Made by a program: the position numbers and the translations under genes
Assembly: GCA_947365965.1 (NCBI GenBank)
Contig: CANAZG010000009.1
Coordinates: 1-54,232, forward strand
Direction: 5' to 3'
DNA length: 54,232 nucleotides
Source: an uncultured Clostridia bacterium
GTDB lineage: Bacteria > Bacillota > Clostridia > Oscillospirales > Oscillospiraceae
Shown: piece by piece, positions 17,378-26,560 of the stretch
Layout: each line of letters starts with the position of its first letter
How positions within the stretch are numbered: position 1 is the first letter of the stretch
The notes under the pieces: model-generated
Database searches by the model: none
What the model was told of the DNA's origin: nothing
The model's input: the letters and a program-made list of their open reading frames with translations, nothing else

Positions 17378-17545
17378 ATGGCAGACTACAAAAGGATGTA
17401 CCTGGAAATGATGCAGGAGACGGAGAAGGCGATTGGCATATTGATTGCGGCACAGCGCCGGTGCGAGGAGCTCTACATCAGCGCGCCGGAGACGGAGATC
17501 ACCGTGCTGCCGGTGAAGGACGGAGAACAGGATGGGCGTTCTTAG
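17378..17545 (+). CDS. Small helical protein of unknown function (55 residues)
   Basis: ATG 17378 follows GGCGAGGTGAGGAT, 18 bases after the preceding stop. The protein begins MADYKRMYLEMMQETEKA and has a predicted amphipathic helix over its first 33 residues, then a short tail with ISAPETEITVLPV. I do not recognise a family, though similar small ORFs occur in integrative elements. It is probably co-transcribed with the RHH-like gene and ended by the terminator at 17560-17595. Confidence 0.55.
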   Translation: MADYKRMYLEMMQETEKAIGILIAAQRRCEELYISAPETEITVLPVKDGEQDGRS

Positions 17546-17559
17546 CGTACAAACCGTCG

Positions 17560-17595
17560 AAAAAGCCTTGAAAGCGAGAGCTTTCAAGGCTTTTT
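17560..17595. terminator. Bidirectional intrinsic terminator
   Basis: Perfect 16-bp arms AAAAAGCCTTGAAAGC / GCTTTCAAGGCTTTTT around GAGA. It ends the two small plus-strand genes and could also stop lepA transcription from the other side. Confidence 0.92.
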
Positions 17596-17599
17596 CTGA

Positions 17600-17640
17600 T
17601 AAAAGTTCTTTTTGATTCTTTTTCTTTCAAGAAAAAGAAT
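17600..17640 (-). repeat. Dispersed AT-rich palindrome, copy 5
   Basis: TAAAAGTTCTTTTTG tail plus a 26-base palindrome identical to the copies at 16343 and 36140. On lepA's strand it starts 21 bases after the lepA stop. Confidence 0.85.
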
Positions 17641-17661
17641 GATTACAAAGCGCGAACGCCG

Positions 17662-19464
17662 TCACTCATCCAGCTTCAGCACAGCCATAAACGCCTCCGT
17701 GGGCAGCTGGACCGTGCCCAGGTTGCGCATCTTCTTCTTGCCCTCCTTCTGCTTCTCCAGCAGCTTCTTCTTCCGGGTGATGTCGCCGCCGTAGCACTTG
17801 GCCAGCACGTCCTTGCGCATGGCCTTCACCGTCTCCCGGGCGATGATCCGCCCGCCGATAGCCGCCTGGATGGGCACCTCGAAGAGCTGGCGGGGGATGT
17901 TCTCCTTCAGCTTCTCGCACAGCCGCCGGGCCCGGGGGTAGGCCTTGTCCCGGTGGGCGATGAAGCTCAGCGCGTCCACCTGGTCCCCGTTGAGGAGCAG
18001 ATCCACCTTCACCAGATCGCTCTCCCGGTAGTCCGAGAGCTCGTAGTCCAGGGAGGCGTAGCCCTTGGTGTGGGCCTTGAGGGTGTCAAAAAAGTCATAG
18101 ATGATCTCGTTAAGGGGCATCTGGTAGTGGAGCTCCACCAGATTGGTGTCCAGGTACTGCATGTCCTTGAACTCCCCCCGCCGCTCCTGACACAGGGGCA
18201 TGATGTTGCCTACGTACTCGTTGGGGGTGAGAATGGACACCTTAACATAGGGCTCCTCCGCCGAGGCGATGACGCTGGGGTCCGGGTAGTTGTGGGGGTT
18301 GTCCACGCTTACCAGGGAGCCGTCGGTCTTGGTCACCTTGTAGATGACCGAGGGCAGGGTGGTGATGAGATCCAGGTCAAACTCCCGCTCCAGCCGCTCC
18401 TGGATGACCTCCGTGTGGAGCATCCCCAGAAAGCCGCACCGGAAGCCGAACCCCAGGGCCACGGAGCTCTCCGGCTCAAAGGTGAGGGAGGCGTCGTTGA
18501 GCTGGAGCTTCTCCAGGGCGTCCCGCAGGTCCGGGTACTTGCTGCCGTCCTCGGTGTACACGCCGCAGTAGACCATGGGCTGGGCCTTCCGGTAGCCAGG
18601 GAGGGGCTGGTCCGCCGGGGTCTCGCCGGAGGTGACGGTGTCGCCCACCTCCGTGTCCCGGACGTTCTTGATGGAGGCGGTGAGGTAGCCCACCTGTCCG
18701 GCCTGGAGGCTCTCCCGGCTCTCAAAGCCCAGGGGCCGCAGCAGGCCGCAGTCCAGCACCTGATACTGGGCCCCGCTGGCCATCATGCGGATGGGCATCC
18801 CCTTTTTCAGGGTGCCGTCCACAATGCGGAAGTACACAATCACCCCCTTGTAGGGGTCATAGCAGCTGTCAAAGATCAGGGCCCGCAGGGGGGCCTCCGG
18901 GTCCCCGGCCGGGGCGGGGATGTTCTCCACCACGTCCTCCAGCACAGCGGGGATGTTCAGCCCCACCTTGGCGGAGATCTCCGGCGCGTCCATGGCGGGG
19001 ATGCCGATGATGTCCTCAATCTCGTGCTTGACCCGCTCCGGGTCCGCAGCGGGCAGATCAATCTTGTTCACCACCGGGCGGATCTCCAGGTCGTTGTCCA
19101 GGGCCAGATAGGTGTTGGCCAGGGTCTGGGCCTCGATGCCCTGGCTGGCGTCCACCACCAGCACGGCCCCCTCGCAGGCGGCCAGGGAGCGGCTGACCTC
19201 GTAGTTGAAGTCCACGTGGCCCGGGGTGTCGATGAGGTTGAGGGTGTAGGTCTCCCCGTTCTGAGCGGTGTAGTCCAGGGTCACCGCCCGGGCTTTGATG
19301 GTGATGCCCCGCTCCCGCTCCAGGTCCATGTTGTCCAGGAGCTGGTTTTCCATGTCCCGCTCCGCCACGGCCCCGCAGGCCTCCAGCAGCCGGTCCGCCA
19401 GGGTGGATTTGCCGTGGTCAATGTGGGCGATGATGGAGAAATTTCTGATTTTTTGTTGATCCAT
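17662..19464 (-). CDS. lepA: Elongation factor 4 (LepA)
   Basis: A ribosome-associated translational GTPase that back-translocates stalled ribosomes. The 600-residue protein is full length. Seen are the P-loop [18 protein letters not shown] (G1), [15 protein letters not shown] (G3), [13 protein letters not shown] (G4) and the LepA-specific C-terminal domain with [21 protein letters not shown]. The ATG at 19464 has GCGAGGTAACT upstream. It follows an XRE regulator by 55 bases with no clear promoter between, so both may be read from the promoter at 20239-20267. Confidence 0.98.
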   Translation of the reverse strand: MDQQKIRNFSIIAHIDHGKSTLADRLLEACGAVAERDMENQLLDNMDLERERGITIKARAVTLDYTAQNGETYTLNLIDTPGHVDFNYEVSRSLAACEGAVLVVDASQGIEAQTLANTYLALDNDLEIRPVVNKIDLPAADPERVKHEIEDIIGIPAMDAPEISAKVGLNIPAVLEDVVENIPAPAGDPEAPLRALIFDSCYDPYKGVIVYFRIVDGTLKKGMPIRMMASGAQYQVLDCGLLRPLGFESRESLQAGQVGYLTASIKNVRDTEVGDTVTSGETPADQPLPGYRKAQPMVYCGVYTEDGSKYPDLRDALEKLQLNDASLTFEPESSVALGFGFRCGFLGMLHTEVIQERLEREFDLDLITTLPSVIYKVTKTDGSLVSVDNPHNYPDPSVIASAEEPYVKVSILTPNEYVGNIMPLCQERRGEFKDMQYLDTNLVELHYQMPLNEIIYDFFDTLKAHTKGYASLDYELSDYRESDLVKVDLLLNGDQVDALSFIAHRDKAYPRARRLCEKLKENIPRQLFEVPIQAAIGGRIIARETVKAMRKDVLAKCYGGDITRKKKLLEKQKEGKKKMRNLGTVQLPTEAFMAVLKLDE

Positions 19465-19519
19465 AGTTACCTCGCATGTCGTATTCTCTCGCGGGCGCCG
19501 CCGCCCTGGGGGCGGGGAG

Positions 19520-20185
19520 TTACTCCTCCAGCCGCTTTACCCGCTCGTCCGTGTTGTGGAACACCTGGGCCAGGGACTGGCTGAGGCCCTGGTAGGCGCT
19601 GGCCAGGGATTGGTCGTCCACCGCGGGGAAGTCCCCCCGGTAGTCCTCCAGGGCCTGGACGTAGCGGATGCGGGAGAGGGTCATGTCCGCCGCCAGCACG
19701 TCCATGTCAAACGGGGTCCGGTCCGTGGAGAAGTAGCTCTCGTTGCCGCCGGCCGCCCGGTACAGGGGCCGGAAGAGCTGATAGAGGGCGCTGCTCAGAT
19801 AGGCCCCCGCCTGATCCGCCGCCGCCCGGCTGCCCAGCTGGCCCAGCAGGTCAAAGAGGATGCTGGCCGTGTTCACCACCAGCTTCTTCTGGAGCTTGGC
19901 CATGATGCTGCCCCGCAGATCCTCCCGGCCCTCGCTGGCGTCGGGCAGCTCCTCCGCCTCGATGATGGCCCCGTCCCGGCTGAGGGTGCGGCCCAGCATG
20001 TAGTCCGCCGCCACGTGGTAGTAGTCGCAGGCCTTGGCCACAAAGGCCAGACCCGGCTCCCGGATGCCGTTCTCATAGTGGCTGAGCAGGGCCTGACTGA
20101 TGCCCAGGTCCGCCGCCGCCTTCCGCTGGCTCACGCCCTTCTCCTGCCGCAGCAGGGACAGGACCCGCGAAAAATTCGACTTCAT
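19520..20185 (-). CDS. XRE-family helix-turn-helix regulator
   Basis: A 221-residue protein. The N-terminal HTH_3 domain covers about residues 6-62, with [20 protein letters not shown] as helix-turn-helix and a [12 protein letters not shown] ending typical of phage-type repressors. The remaining ~150 residues are helical with no domain I recognise and include an acidic region around residues 75-90. A strong promoter lies about 55 bases upstream. It precedes lepA on the same strand. Target genes are unknown. Confidence 0.85.
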   Translation of the reverse strand: MKSNFSRVLSLLRQEKGVSQRKAAADLGISQALLSHYENGIREPGLAFVAKACDYYHVAADYMLGRTLSRDGAIIEAEELPDASEGREDLRGSIMAKLQKKLVVNTASILFDLLGQLGSRAAADQAGAYLSSALYQLFRPLYRAAGGNESYFSTDRTPFDMDVLAADMTLSRIRYVQALEDYRGDFPAVDDQSLASAYQGLSQSLAQVFHNTDERVKRLEE

Positions 20186-20238
20186 GTTCTCTCTGCGCTC
20201 CTCGCTGTCTCATTCTCTCTGTACAATACAGGAAGTAT

Positions 20239-20267
20239 AGTATAACAGATCGTATATCAGTTGTAAA
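20239..20267 (-). promoter_or_regulatory. Promoter for the XRE regulator (and possibly lepA)
   Basis: On the minus strand TTTACA, a 17-base spacer and TATACT. A second overlapping TATACT follows immediately (20234-20239). Confidence 0.8.
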
Positions 20268-20294
20268 GAGGGTTTTGGTCTTTTTTGGATGCGC

Positions 20295-20324
20295 CCAGGG
20301 CCGGGGACGCATCCCCGGCCCTGG
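20295..20324. terminator. GC-rich hairpin after the FCD regulator
   Basis: Perfect 13-bp arms CCAGGGCCGGGGA / TCCCCGGCCCTGG with a four-base loop, 18 bases after the stop of the minus-strand FCD regulator. No T-run follows on that strand, so termination efficiency is uncertain. Confidence 0.6.
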
Positions 20325-20341
20325 TTCGCTCCCTAGGCACC

Positions 20342-21112
20342 CTAGTATCCGTTTTTCTTCTCTTTTTCGTACTCATCCAGCTTCTGGATGAGGTTGATGA
20401 TATGCTGGCGCATGATCCTGCGGGCCTTGTTGGGGTTGTGGTCCTTGATGGCCCTGTAGATGCTCCAGTGATCGCTGGAGTTCTTGTGTCCGCCGGCGCG
20501 GATGATGTACTCGATGGTCTGGGAGTGGTCCTGCTCGGTGCGGGCGATCTTCAGGATGGACTCCAGGATGGAGTTGCCGGAGGCCTTGGCGATCTCTGCG
20601 TGGAAGGGGCCGTCCGTGGGGGCCATGCTCTGGCCCGCCGCCGTCAGCTGGTCCATCTGGTTGAGAATGCGCCGGATGGCGGACATATTCTCCTCCGTGG
20701 CGCTCTGCGCCGCCAGCGCGGCCATCTCCGGCTCCACGATCTTCCGGGCCACCAGCATGTCCCGGAGCTGCTTGTCCAGATTCTCCCCCAGCAGCTCCAT
20801 CACAGCCCGGATGGACTTCTGCCGGTCGTCGTCCAGGGAGAGCTCGCTGAGCCTGCTCCGCCCGGCCTCGGTAATCACCCGCCCTCTGGAGCGCCCCTCA
20901 TACCGCTCGCTGGCCAGGTACCCCTTCTGCTCCAGGGAGCGCAGATACCGCCCCAGCGTGGCCTCGCTGAGGATGGGGCTGTTGTCCGTCTGCAATGCGT
21001 TGAAGAGGAAACCCGCGCCGATCGGCCCGCCCTGGTCCGCCGCCTGCTGGAGGATCCTGTACTCCATCTCCTTGCTGTAACCGCTGATATCGTCCCCCCG
21101 CCTCTCGTTCAT
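20342..21112 (-). CDS. FCD-domain (GntR-type) transcriptional regulator
   Basis: A 256-residue protein. Residues ~12-90 form a winged helix (LSEATLGRYLRSLEQKGYL), and residues ~100-245 form an all-helical FCD ligand domain with RKIVEPEMAALAAQSA, the metal-site-like GPFHAEIAKASGN and the closing helices. FCD regulators usually respond to organic or amino acids. It is the last gene of the 20342-27268 cluster but has its own near-perfect promoter. An inverted repeat overlaps its -10 box and start codon, suggesting autoregulation. The predicted 5' leader is only about six bases, so the mRNA may be essentially leaderless. Confidence 0.85.
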   Translation of the reverse strand: MNERRGDDISGYSKEMEYRILQQAADQGGPIGAGFLFNALQTDNSPILSEATLGRYLRSLEQKGYLASERYEGRSRGRVITEAGRSRLSELSLDDDRQKSIRAVMELLGENLDKQLRDMLVARKIVEPEMAALAAQSATEENMSAIRRILNQMDQLTAAGQSMAPTDGPFHAEIAKASGNSILESILKIARTEQDHSQTIEYIIRAGGHKNSSDHWSIYRAIKDHNPNKARRIMRQHIINLIQKLDEYEKEKKNGY

Positions 21113-21153
21113 AATGATGAATTCATTATAAATTTTCTCCCTGGGGTTGTCAA
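21111..21153 (-). promoter_or_regulatory. Consensus promoter and operator of the FCD regulator
   Basis: TTGACA (21148-21153), 17-base spacer and TATAAT (21125-21130) match the sigma-A consensus exactly. ATAATGA-TGAAT-TCATTAT (21111-21129) is a 7-5-7 inverted repeat covering the -10 and the ATG. Confidence 0.85.
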
Positions 21154-21196
21154 CACCTCCTTGGGGGAATCGGGGCCGGTACAGGGGGAAAAGCCC

Positions 21197-22087
21197 TTAT
21201 TTTATGGTCAGAAGGTTACGATTCGCCGCATTGAGCGCCACACCCAGCAGAATCGCCGCCATGCACATGAGCTGGGGCAGGGAGACCGGCTCCTGAAGAA
21301 ACACCGCCGCCGTCAGGATGGTGATGGGACTGATGCCGTTCAGGAAGGCGGCGGAGGCGGAGGCCCCCACCAGGGCGATGGACCTCTGCTGGAGGAGGTA
21401 GCCGAAGCCGGAGCAGAATCCGCCCAGATAGAGGATGGACAGCCAGGCTTTGGGGCTGGCCTGGAGGTTGATGCCCCCCTGGGAGAGGAGGGCCGGCGGG
21501 AGGGTGACCGCGAAGCTGACGGCCATCATCCAGAATACGCCGCAGGCCGCCGGGGTATGCTTCAGCCTCCGGCTGAAGATGGTATATACCGCCAGACACA
21601 GCACGCTCAGCAGCTCCGCCGCCTCACCCCGGCCCGCGAACGTCAGCTTCGCCGCCTCCCCCGTCCCGGTCAGAAGCAGCGCCACCACGCCCAGAAAGGC
21701 CAGGGCCATCCCGATCAGCCGGGTCTGGCGGATGGTCTCCTGGAGGATGACCGCCGCCAGAGCGGCGGTGACGATGGGGCCCAGGGCGTAGATGATGGCC
21801 ACGCTGGTCAGATGGGTCAGGGCGATGGCACGGAAATAGAAGTAGTTGCACAGCACAACGCCCAGCAGGGCCAGCCCCGCCAGCAGGCCGCCCTCCCCTC
21901 TGGAGGGGCGGAGGCCTGCCCGGAGGGCGAAGGGCAGCAGCGTGAGGGCGCCCAGTCCGCTGCGCAGACAGAGGACGGCCATGGGGGAAAACTCCGCCAG
22001 CGCATAGGTGGAGAAGATGCCCATGGAGCCCCAGATAACCATCACGCACAGTATGGGGAGGTAGGGCCGGACCGCCGCGCTACCCAT
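21197..22087 (-). CDS. EamA/DMT-superfamily transporter
   Basis: A 296-residue membrane protein with about ten helices in two EamA repeats, the first opening VMVIWGSMGIFSTYALA with LALLGVVLCNYFYFRAIAL, the second with VFWMMAVSFAV and LLLGVALNAANR at the end. Family members export amino acids and related metabolites (YdcZ, RhaT, cysteine exporters). The ATG overlaps the aminotransferase stop by eight bases, so it is coupled to the C-S lyase. Export of a thiol or amino-acid product is inferred from that context. Confidence 0.85.
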   Translation of the reverse strand: MGSAAVRPYLPILCVMVIWGSMGIFSTYALAEFSPMAVLCLRSGLGALTLLPFALRAGLRPSRGEGGLLAGLALLGVVLCNYFYFRAIALTHLTSVAIIYALGPIVTAALAAVILQETIRQTRLIGMALAFLGVVALLLTGTGEAAKLTFAGRGEAAELLSVLCLAVYTIFSRRLKHTPAACGVFWMMAVSFAVTLPPALLSQGGINLQASPKAWLSILYLGGFCSGFGYLLQQRSIALVGASASAAFLNGISPITILTAAVFLQEPVSLPQLMCMAAILLGVALNAANRNLLTIK

Positions 22088-23261
22088 GGAGCCCTGCGGC
22101 CGCCTGGGCCAGCCGCTCCACGAACTGCTCCAGATTGGCCCGCTGGGTGGCGATGTTGATGCGCATGAACCCCTCGCCGCCGGGCCCGAAGGTGGGTCCG
22201 GGGTTGAGGGCCGTCCGGACCTTCTCCAGCAGGAACGTCTGGAGCGCCTCCGGCTCCAGGCCCAGCGAACGCATATCCAGGAAGAGGATGTAGGTGGCCT
22301 CGGAGCGGACCAGCCGGACCTGAGGAATCTTCTCCTCCAGAGCCCGGTCCAGGTAATCCATGTTCCCCTTCAGGTACGCCATCAGCTGGCGATACCAGGG
22401 CTCGCCCTGCTGGTAGGCCGCCTGGGCCGCCGCCAGGCCGAAGGTGTTGCAGTTGGCCACGTGGAGGCCGTAGCGCAGAAAGCGCTGGTACTGCTCCCGC
22501 CGCTCCCGGTTGGGGATGGTGATGAAGGAGGCCTCCAGGCCGGCGATATTGAAGGTCTTGCTGGGGGACATGGCCAGAATGCAGTTCTCCCGGCTCCAGT
22601 CGGACAGGGAGGGGAAGAGCAGGTGCCGCGCCGGCTGGTAGACAATGTCGCTGTGGATCTCGTCAGAGAACACCAACAGGCTGTTTTTCCGGCAGATCTC
22701 CTCTGTCCGGGCCAGCTCCTCCCGGGTCCAGACCCGGCCGGCGGGGTTGTGGGGACTACAGAAGACGAACAGCTTCGCCTCCCGGGCCTTCTCCTCCAGA
22801 TCCGCGAAATCCATGGAGAAGCGGCCGTCCTCGTAGCGCAGGGGGTTGTTGAGCACCTGCCGGCCCAGGGCCTCGATGGTGCTGCTGAAGGGGAAGTACA
22901 CCGGGGGCTGGATGAGCACCTTGTCCCCCGGCTCCGTAAAGGCCAGGATGGCGGCGGACAGGGCCGTCAGCACGCCGGGGGTGTGGCAGACCCACTCCGG
23001 CGGGATATTCCATCCGTGGAGGGCCTGCACCCAGGCTGTGAAGGCGGCGAAATAGCCCTCCGGAGTGGTGTTGTAGCCGTAGACCGGGTGGTCCGCCCGC
23101 CTCCGGATGGCCGCGGTAATCTCCTCGGAGACCGGGAAATCCATGTCCGCAATCCACATGGGCAGCACATCGGTGCGGCCAAAGGTGGCCGCCATGCCGT
23201 CGTACTTGGTGCAGTTGGTGTTTTTTCTGTCAATAGGCTGGTCAAAATTGATGCTTGTCAT
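22080..23261 (-). CDS. MalY/PatB-type PLP-dependent C-S lyase
   Basis: A 393-residue fold-type I PLP enzyme. Visible are LPMWIADMDFPV near residue 33 and VYGYNTTPEGY, both typical of the MalY/PatB group, CSPHNPAGRVW, and the PLP lysine K235 in MSPSKTFNIAGLE. Such enzymes cleave cystathionine or cysteine S-conjugates to thiol, pyruvate and ammonia. A GAGGATATGCGGAT leader precedes the ATG. The gene sits between a mu-crystallin-like reductase and an EamA exporter behind an M20 amidohydrolase, which suggests a cysteine-conjugate substrate rather than housekeeping methionine synthesis. Confidence 0.88.
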   Translation of the reverse strand: MTSINFDQPIDRKNTNCTKYDGMAATFGRTDVLPMWIADMDFPVSEEITAAIRRRADHPVYGYNTTPEGYFAAFTAWVQALHGWNIPPEWVCHTPGVLTALSAAILAFTEPGDKVLIQPPVYFPFSSTIEALGRQVLNNPLRYEDGRFSMDFADLEEKAREAKLFVFCSPHNPAGRVWTREELARTEEICRKNSLLVFSDEIHSDIVYQPARHLLFPSLSDWSRENCILAMSPSKTFNIAGLEASFITIPNRERREQYQRFLRYGLHVANCNTFGLAAAQAAYQQGEPWYRQLMAYLKGNMDYLDRALEEKIPQVRLVRSEATYILFLDMRSLGLEPEALQTFLLEKVRTALNPGPTFGPGGEGFMRINIATQRANLEQFVERLAQAAAGLHG

Positions 23262-23349
23262 ATCCGCATATCCTCTTTTTCATATAAAGTCTCCCTCAGC
23301 GCCTTTCTGCATTTCCCTGTGTGCGCTGAGATTGAGATAGATACAAAGC

Positions 23350-24342
23350 TCACCAGGGTACGCTGGTCCCCAGCCCCATCTCCCGGGCCCGGAGATAGGC
23401 CGCCTTGGCTACGCTCAGGTCAAAGATGGGCAGGCCGAAGGCGTCGAACATCACCTTCCGGCCCGGGGCTGCCCGGGGGACGGCCAGGGCGCCGGACACA
23501 ATGGCCCCCAGCTTTCCCGTGATCCGCTCCTCTGGCAGCAGCCCCTCCCGGTAGTACCGGAACAGGGACTGCCCGCTGACGGCTTTCGCCTCCTCCCAGG
23601 CGTCCACCAGAATGCTGTCAAAGCGGTCCACCGCCTCCCAGGCGATCTCGTGGAAGCCGATGTGGCAGTACAGGGAGACGCCCTCCAGATGGCGGGCCGT
23701 GAGATAGGGAGACGGCGCGGAGGTGGCGGCGATGACCACATCGGCCCCCTCCACCGCCGCCTCCAGGGTCTCCGCAGCCCGGACCGCCGTGCCGCCCACG
23801 GCGTAGCGGTCCGCCAGAAGGCGGCTCCGCACGCCGCCCCTGCTCCAGATGGCGATCTCCTCCAGCCCGGGCAGGGCCAGCAGAAGGGCCTGGAGCTGCC
23901 GCTCCGCCTGGCCGCCCGCCCCGCAGAGGGCGGCCTTCCTGGCCCCCGCCGGCGCAAGGCGGCTCAGGGCGGCGGCGGTGACCGCGCCTGTGCGGGCCGC
24001 GCCGATCTCCGTGCCGTTGAGCGCCGCCAGGGGCCTGCCGCTGTCCGGATCGTTGAGCACCACTGCCGCGTGGATCCGGGACTGGCCCGGCTCCGCCGCG
24101 CCGCCGTGGGAGGACCACTTCAGCCCGCTTACGCCCACCTGCCCGCCTACGTAGGCCGGCAGGGAGTAGCAGGCCCGGTCCTGCCCCGCGCCGTGGAGGC
24201 GCAGAGCGGCCTCCGGCGCAATGACCGCCTGGCCTGCGTCATAGAGCCGGAAGGCCTCCTGGACGATGCCGACGGTCTGCTCTAAATCACACACCCCGGT
24301 GGCGGCCACGTCCGCCCCGGAGAGCCACAGAATTTCATTCAT
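23350..24342 (-). CDS. Ornithine cyclodeaminase / mu-crystallin family protein
   Basis: A 330-residue NAD(P)-binding protein. The Rossmann motif is LCGAGGQAERQLQALL near residue 138; the family-typical KWSSHGG, LNGTEIGAARTGAVTAAALSRL and DVVIAATSAPSPYL follow in order. Members include ornithine cyclodeaminase, alanine dehydrogenase and ketimine reductase; mammalian mu-crystallin reduces sulfur-containing cyclic ketimines. Beside a C-S lyase the ketimine reductase option is attractive, but substrate cannot be read from sequence. The start at ATG 24342 follows GAGGTATCGG. Confidence 0.85.
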   Translation of the reverse strand: MNEILWLSGADVAATGVCDLEQTVGIVQEAFRLYDAGQAVIAPEAALRLHGAGQDRACYSLPAYVGGQVGVSGLKWSSHGGAAEPGQSRIHAAVVLNDPDSGRPLAALNGTEIGAARTGAVTAAALSRLAPAGARKAALCGAGGQAERQLQALLLALPGLEEIAIWSRGGVRSRLLADRYAVGGTAVRAAETLEAAVEGADVVIAATSAPSPYLTARHLEGVSLYCHIGFHEIAWEAVDRFDSILVDAWEEAKAVSGQSLFRYYREGLLPEERITGKLGAIVSGALAVPRAAPGRKVMFDAFGLPIFDLSVAKAAYLRAREMGLGTSVPW

Positions 24343-24426
24343 GGGGTCCGATACCTCGTTTCCTGATTTCTCCTGCCAGACAGGGGAAGACCCACCCCTT
24401 CCGCAGCGGTGGGCCTGTCCCCCAGA

Positions 24427-25863
24427 TTAGTTCTCCTTCACCTGCTCCAGGTCAGGCATGAGCCCCTCCGGCAGAGGGCTGACATAGGGCTCCGTCTGAT
24501 GGGCGTGGAAGTTGTCCCAGGCCTCCTGGACCAGCCGGGGCTCCTCCAGCAGCCGCAGTCCCGAGAGGGCCAGGACCTTGGCCGCGCAGAGCATACTGGC
24601 AAATCCCACATGGTGGCCGCTGTAGGCGGTCATCTGCCAGGAGTGACCGGGGCAGCCGATCCCCTGGCCGGCCACATAGATCTGGTAGGTGGGCACCACG
24701 TGGCTCACATCCCCCACATCTGTGGACCCGGGGGCCACCAGCCGGTCCTCGATCACCTTGTCAAAGACCACGTCGCACAGGAACTTGCCGTCCCCGTCCA
24801 CGCCGTACTCCTCCTTCATGATCCGGCGGTCCCGGTCCAGAATGTCGGGATAGGTCTCCGCCATTTTCTGAGCAAAGGCGTGGTCCTCCGGGGTGAACCG
24901 GGGCGCGCCGGCGTCCTGGTAGGCCTGGAGCATCACCTTCTCCAGCACGTCGTTGGGCATGACCTCGCTGCATCCGGTGAGGAACTCGATGTCAAAGGTG
25001 GTCTGGGTCATCAGGGCCGCGCCCCTGGCGCAGTCGCACAGCCAGCTGTATACCTCGTCCACGTCCCGGCGCTTGGGGGCCCGGATGTAGTACCACACAG
25101 AGCACTCGTCCGGCACCACATTGGGGGCGCAGGAGCAGATGGTGGCGTAGTGGATGCGCACGTCCGGCTTCACGTGCTCCCGCATGTAGTTGGCGGACAC
25201 GTTCATCAGCTCCACCGCGTCCAGGGCGCTCCGGCCGTCGAAGGGGTGGCCGGCGGCGTGGGCGGCCTTGCCGTGGAAGTGAAACTTCACCGAGTTCATG
25301 CAGGTGTAGCAGGCGCCCCAGGCCCCGTTGTAGGCGTGGGAGTGCCAGGTCATGGCGCAGTCAACGCCCTCAAAGGCGCCGTCCCGGACCATGAACACCT
25401 TGCCCACCAGGGTCTCCTCCGCCGGGCAGCCGTAGAAGCGGACCGTGCCCTGGGCCCGGCCGGCGGCAATGGCGTCCTTCAGGGCCAGCGCCGCGCCCAC
25501 CGCGCCCACGCCCAGGTTGTTGTGGCCGCAGCCGTGGCCGGAGCGCTCCGGCTCGTCGGGATATTTGAGCTCCTTGTGGTCCGCCACCACCTGGTTGAGC
25601 CGGGGCAGGGAGTCGTATTCCCCCAGGTAGGCGATGACCGGGCGGCCGGAGCCGTACTCGGCGCGGATGGCCGTGGGGATGGAGCCCACCCCCAGCTCCA
25701 CCCGGAAGCCCTCGGCCTCCAGGAACTTGGCAATGGCCCTGGAGGATTTCACCTCCTTCAGGCCGGGCTCCGCGTACTCCCAGATCTCCCGGGACAGGGC
25801 GGTGAGGGCCTCCTCCCGGGCGTCCACGGAGGCAAAAATCTGCTGTTCGTTATTTCTGATCAT
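24427..25863 (-). CDS. M20-family amidohydrolase (AbgB-like)
   Basis: A 478-residue metallohydrolase resembling p-aminobenzoyl-glutamate hydrolase subunit B and related aminoacylases. Features are IWEYAEPGLKEVKSS, AYLGEYDSLP, the metal-ligand GHGCGHNNLGV, and WHSHAYNGAWGA near the middle. It would hydrolyse an N-acyl or N-aroyl amino acid in the cytoplasm. The ATG at 25863 is used; a TTG one codon upstream also fits. It overlaps the end of the upstream membrane-protein gene by 14 bases. Membership with a C-S lyase suggests an N-acylated cysteine or related conjugate. Confidence 0.88.
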   Translation of the reverse strand: MIRNNEQQIFASVDAREEALTALSREIWEYAEPGLKEVKSSRAIAKFLEAEGFRVELGVGSIPTAIRAEYGSGRPVIAYLGEYDSLPRLNQVVADHKELKYPDEPERSGHGCGHNNLGVGAVGAALALKDAIAAGRAQGTVRFYGCPAEETLVGKVFMVRDGAFEGVDCAMTWHSHAYNGAWGACYTCMNSVKFHFHGKAAHAAGHPFDGRSALDAVELMNVSANYMREHVKPDVRIHYATICSCAPNVVPDECSVWYYIRAPKRRDVDEVYSWLCDCARGAALMTQTTFDIEFLTGCSEVMPNDVLEKVMLQAYQDAGAPRFTPEDHAFAQKMAETYPDILDRDRRIMKEEYGVDGDGKFLCDVVFDKVIEDRLVAPGSTDVGDVSHVVPTYQIYVAGQGIGCPGHSWQMTAYSGHHVGFASMLCAAKVLALSGLRLLEEPRLVQEAWDNFHAHQTEPYVSPLPEGLMPDLEQVKEN

Positions 25864-26545
25864 CAAGCCACCCCGTTTTCATCAAAAGCCGTCCAATAAT
25901 GATGGAGCCGAACACGCTGATAAGAATTGCCATGGAGCTGTCGAAGATGCCGGTCTTGCTGATGGCCAGGGTGACGATGCTCAGGGGCACGGCGATCAGG
26001 GCGATCTTGGGCGCGTAGAGGATCATCTGCATCAGCATGGCCCCGTAGAGGGCGGGGACCAGATACACCAGGGCGTTTACCACACTCTCCGGGATCAGGG
26101 CGATGATCTGGCTGCCCAGGAAGACCCCCAGGGTGAGGATGGCCAGATTCACCACAATGGACACGGCCACGCCGATGGTGGAGAGCACCGCGCCCTCGGG
26201 CGTGCCCTCCTCCACCCCGGCGGCCTGCTGGGCCACGGAGGAGCAGGGCACCCGCAGGTTGGAGAGATTGCCGGAGAGGAAGGCCATGTAGGTGCCGGGG
26301 ATGCCCAGCACCGGCTGGAAGGAGATGGGCTCAATAAAGTAGTACACCAGACAGGCGCTGATCCGGATGGTGGCGGCCGCCACAATGGCGTCCAGGGCGG
26401 GGACAACCTTGAAGACAAAGGAGAGGATAACGACGGGGAAGAAGCTGGCCGCCACGCCGATAAGGCTGGTCAGCCGTCCCCACTTGATACTGTAGGGGAT
26501 ATATTCCTGGTCATAGATCTGCTGCGTGGTCATCTCTTCGTTCAT
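25850..26545 (-). CDS. Polytopic membrane protein, probable transporter partner
   Basis: A 231-residue protein with a cytoplasmic N-terminus (MNEEMTTQQIYDQEYIPYS) and about five to six membrane helices. I do not recognise a named family. The helices are rich in Gly, Pro and Ile, and there is a conspicuous PGTYMAFLSGNLSNLR loop. It lies 15 bp after the DUF5058-type gene and overlaps the amidohydrolase, so the two membrane proteins are probably subunits of one permease that imports the hydrolase substrate. That function is inferred from context only. Confidence 0.7.
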   Translation of the reverse strand: MNEEMTTQQIYDQEYIPYSIKWGRLTSLIGVAASFFPVVILSFVFKVVPALDAIVAAATIRISACLVYYFIEPISFQPVLGIPGTYMAFLSGNLSNLRVPCSSVAQQAAGVEEGTPEGAVLSTIGVAVSIVVNLAILTLGVFLGSQIIALIPESVVNALVYLVPALYGAMLMQMILYAPKIALIAVPLSIVTLAISKTGIFDSSMAILISVFGSIIIGRLLMKTGWLDDQK

Positions 26546-26560
26546 TGCTCTTACCTCCCA

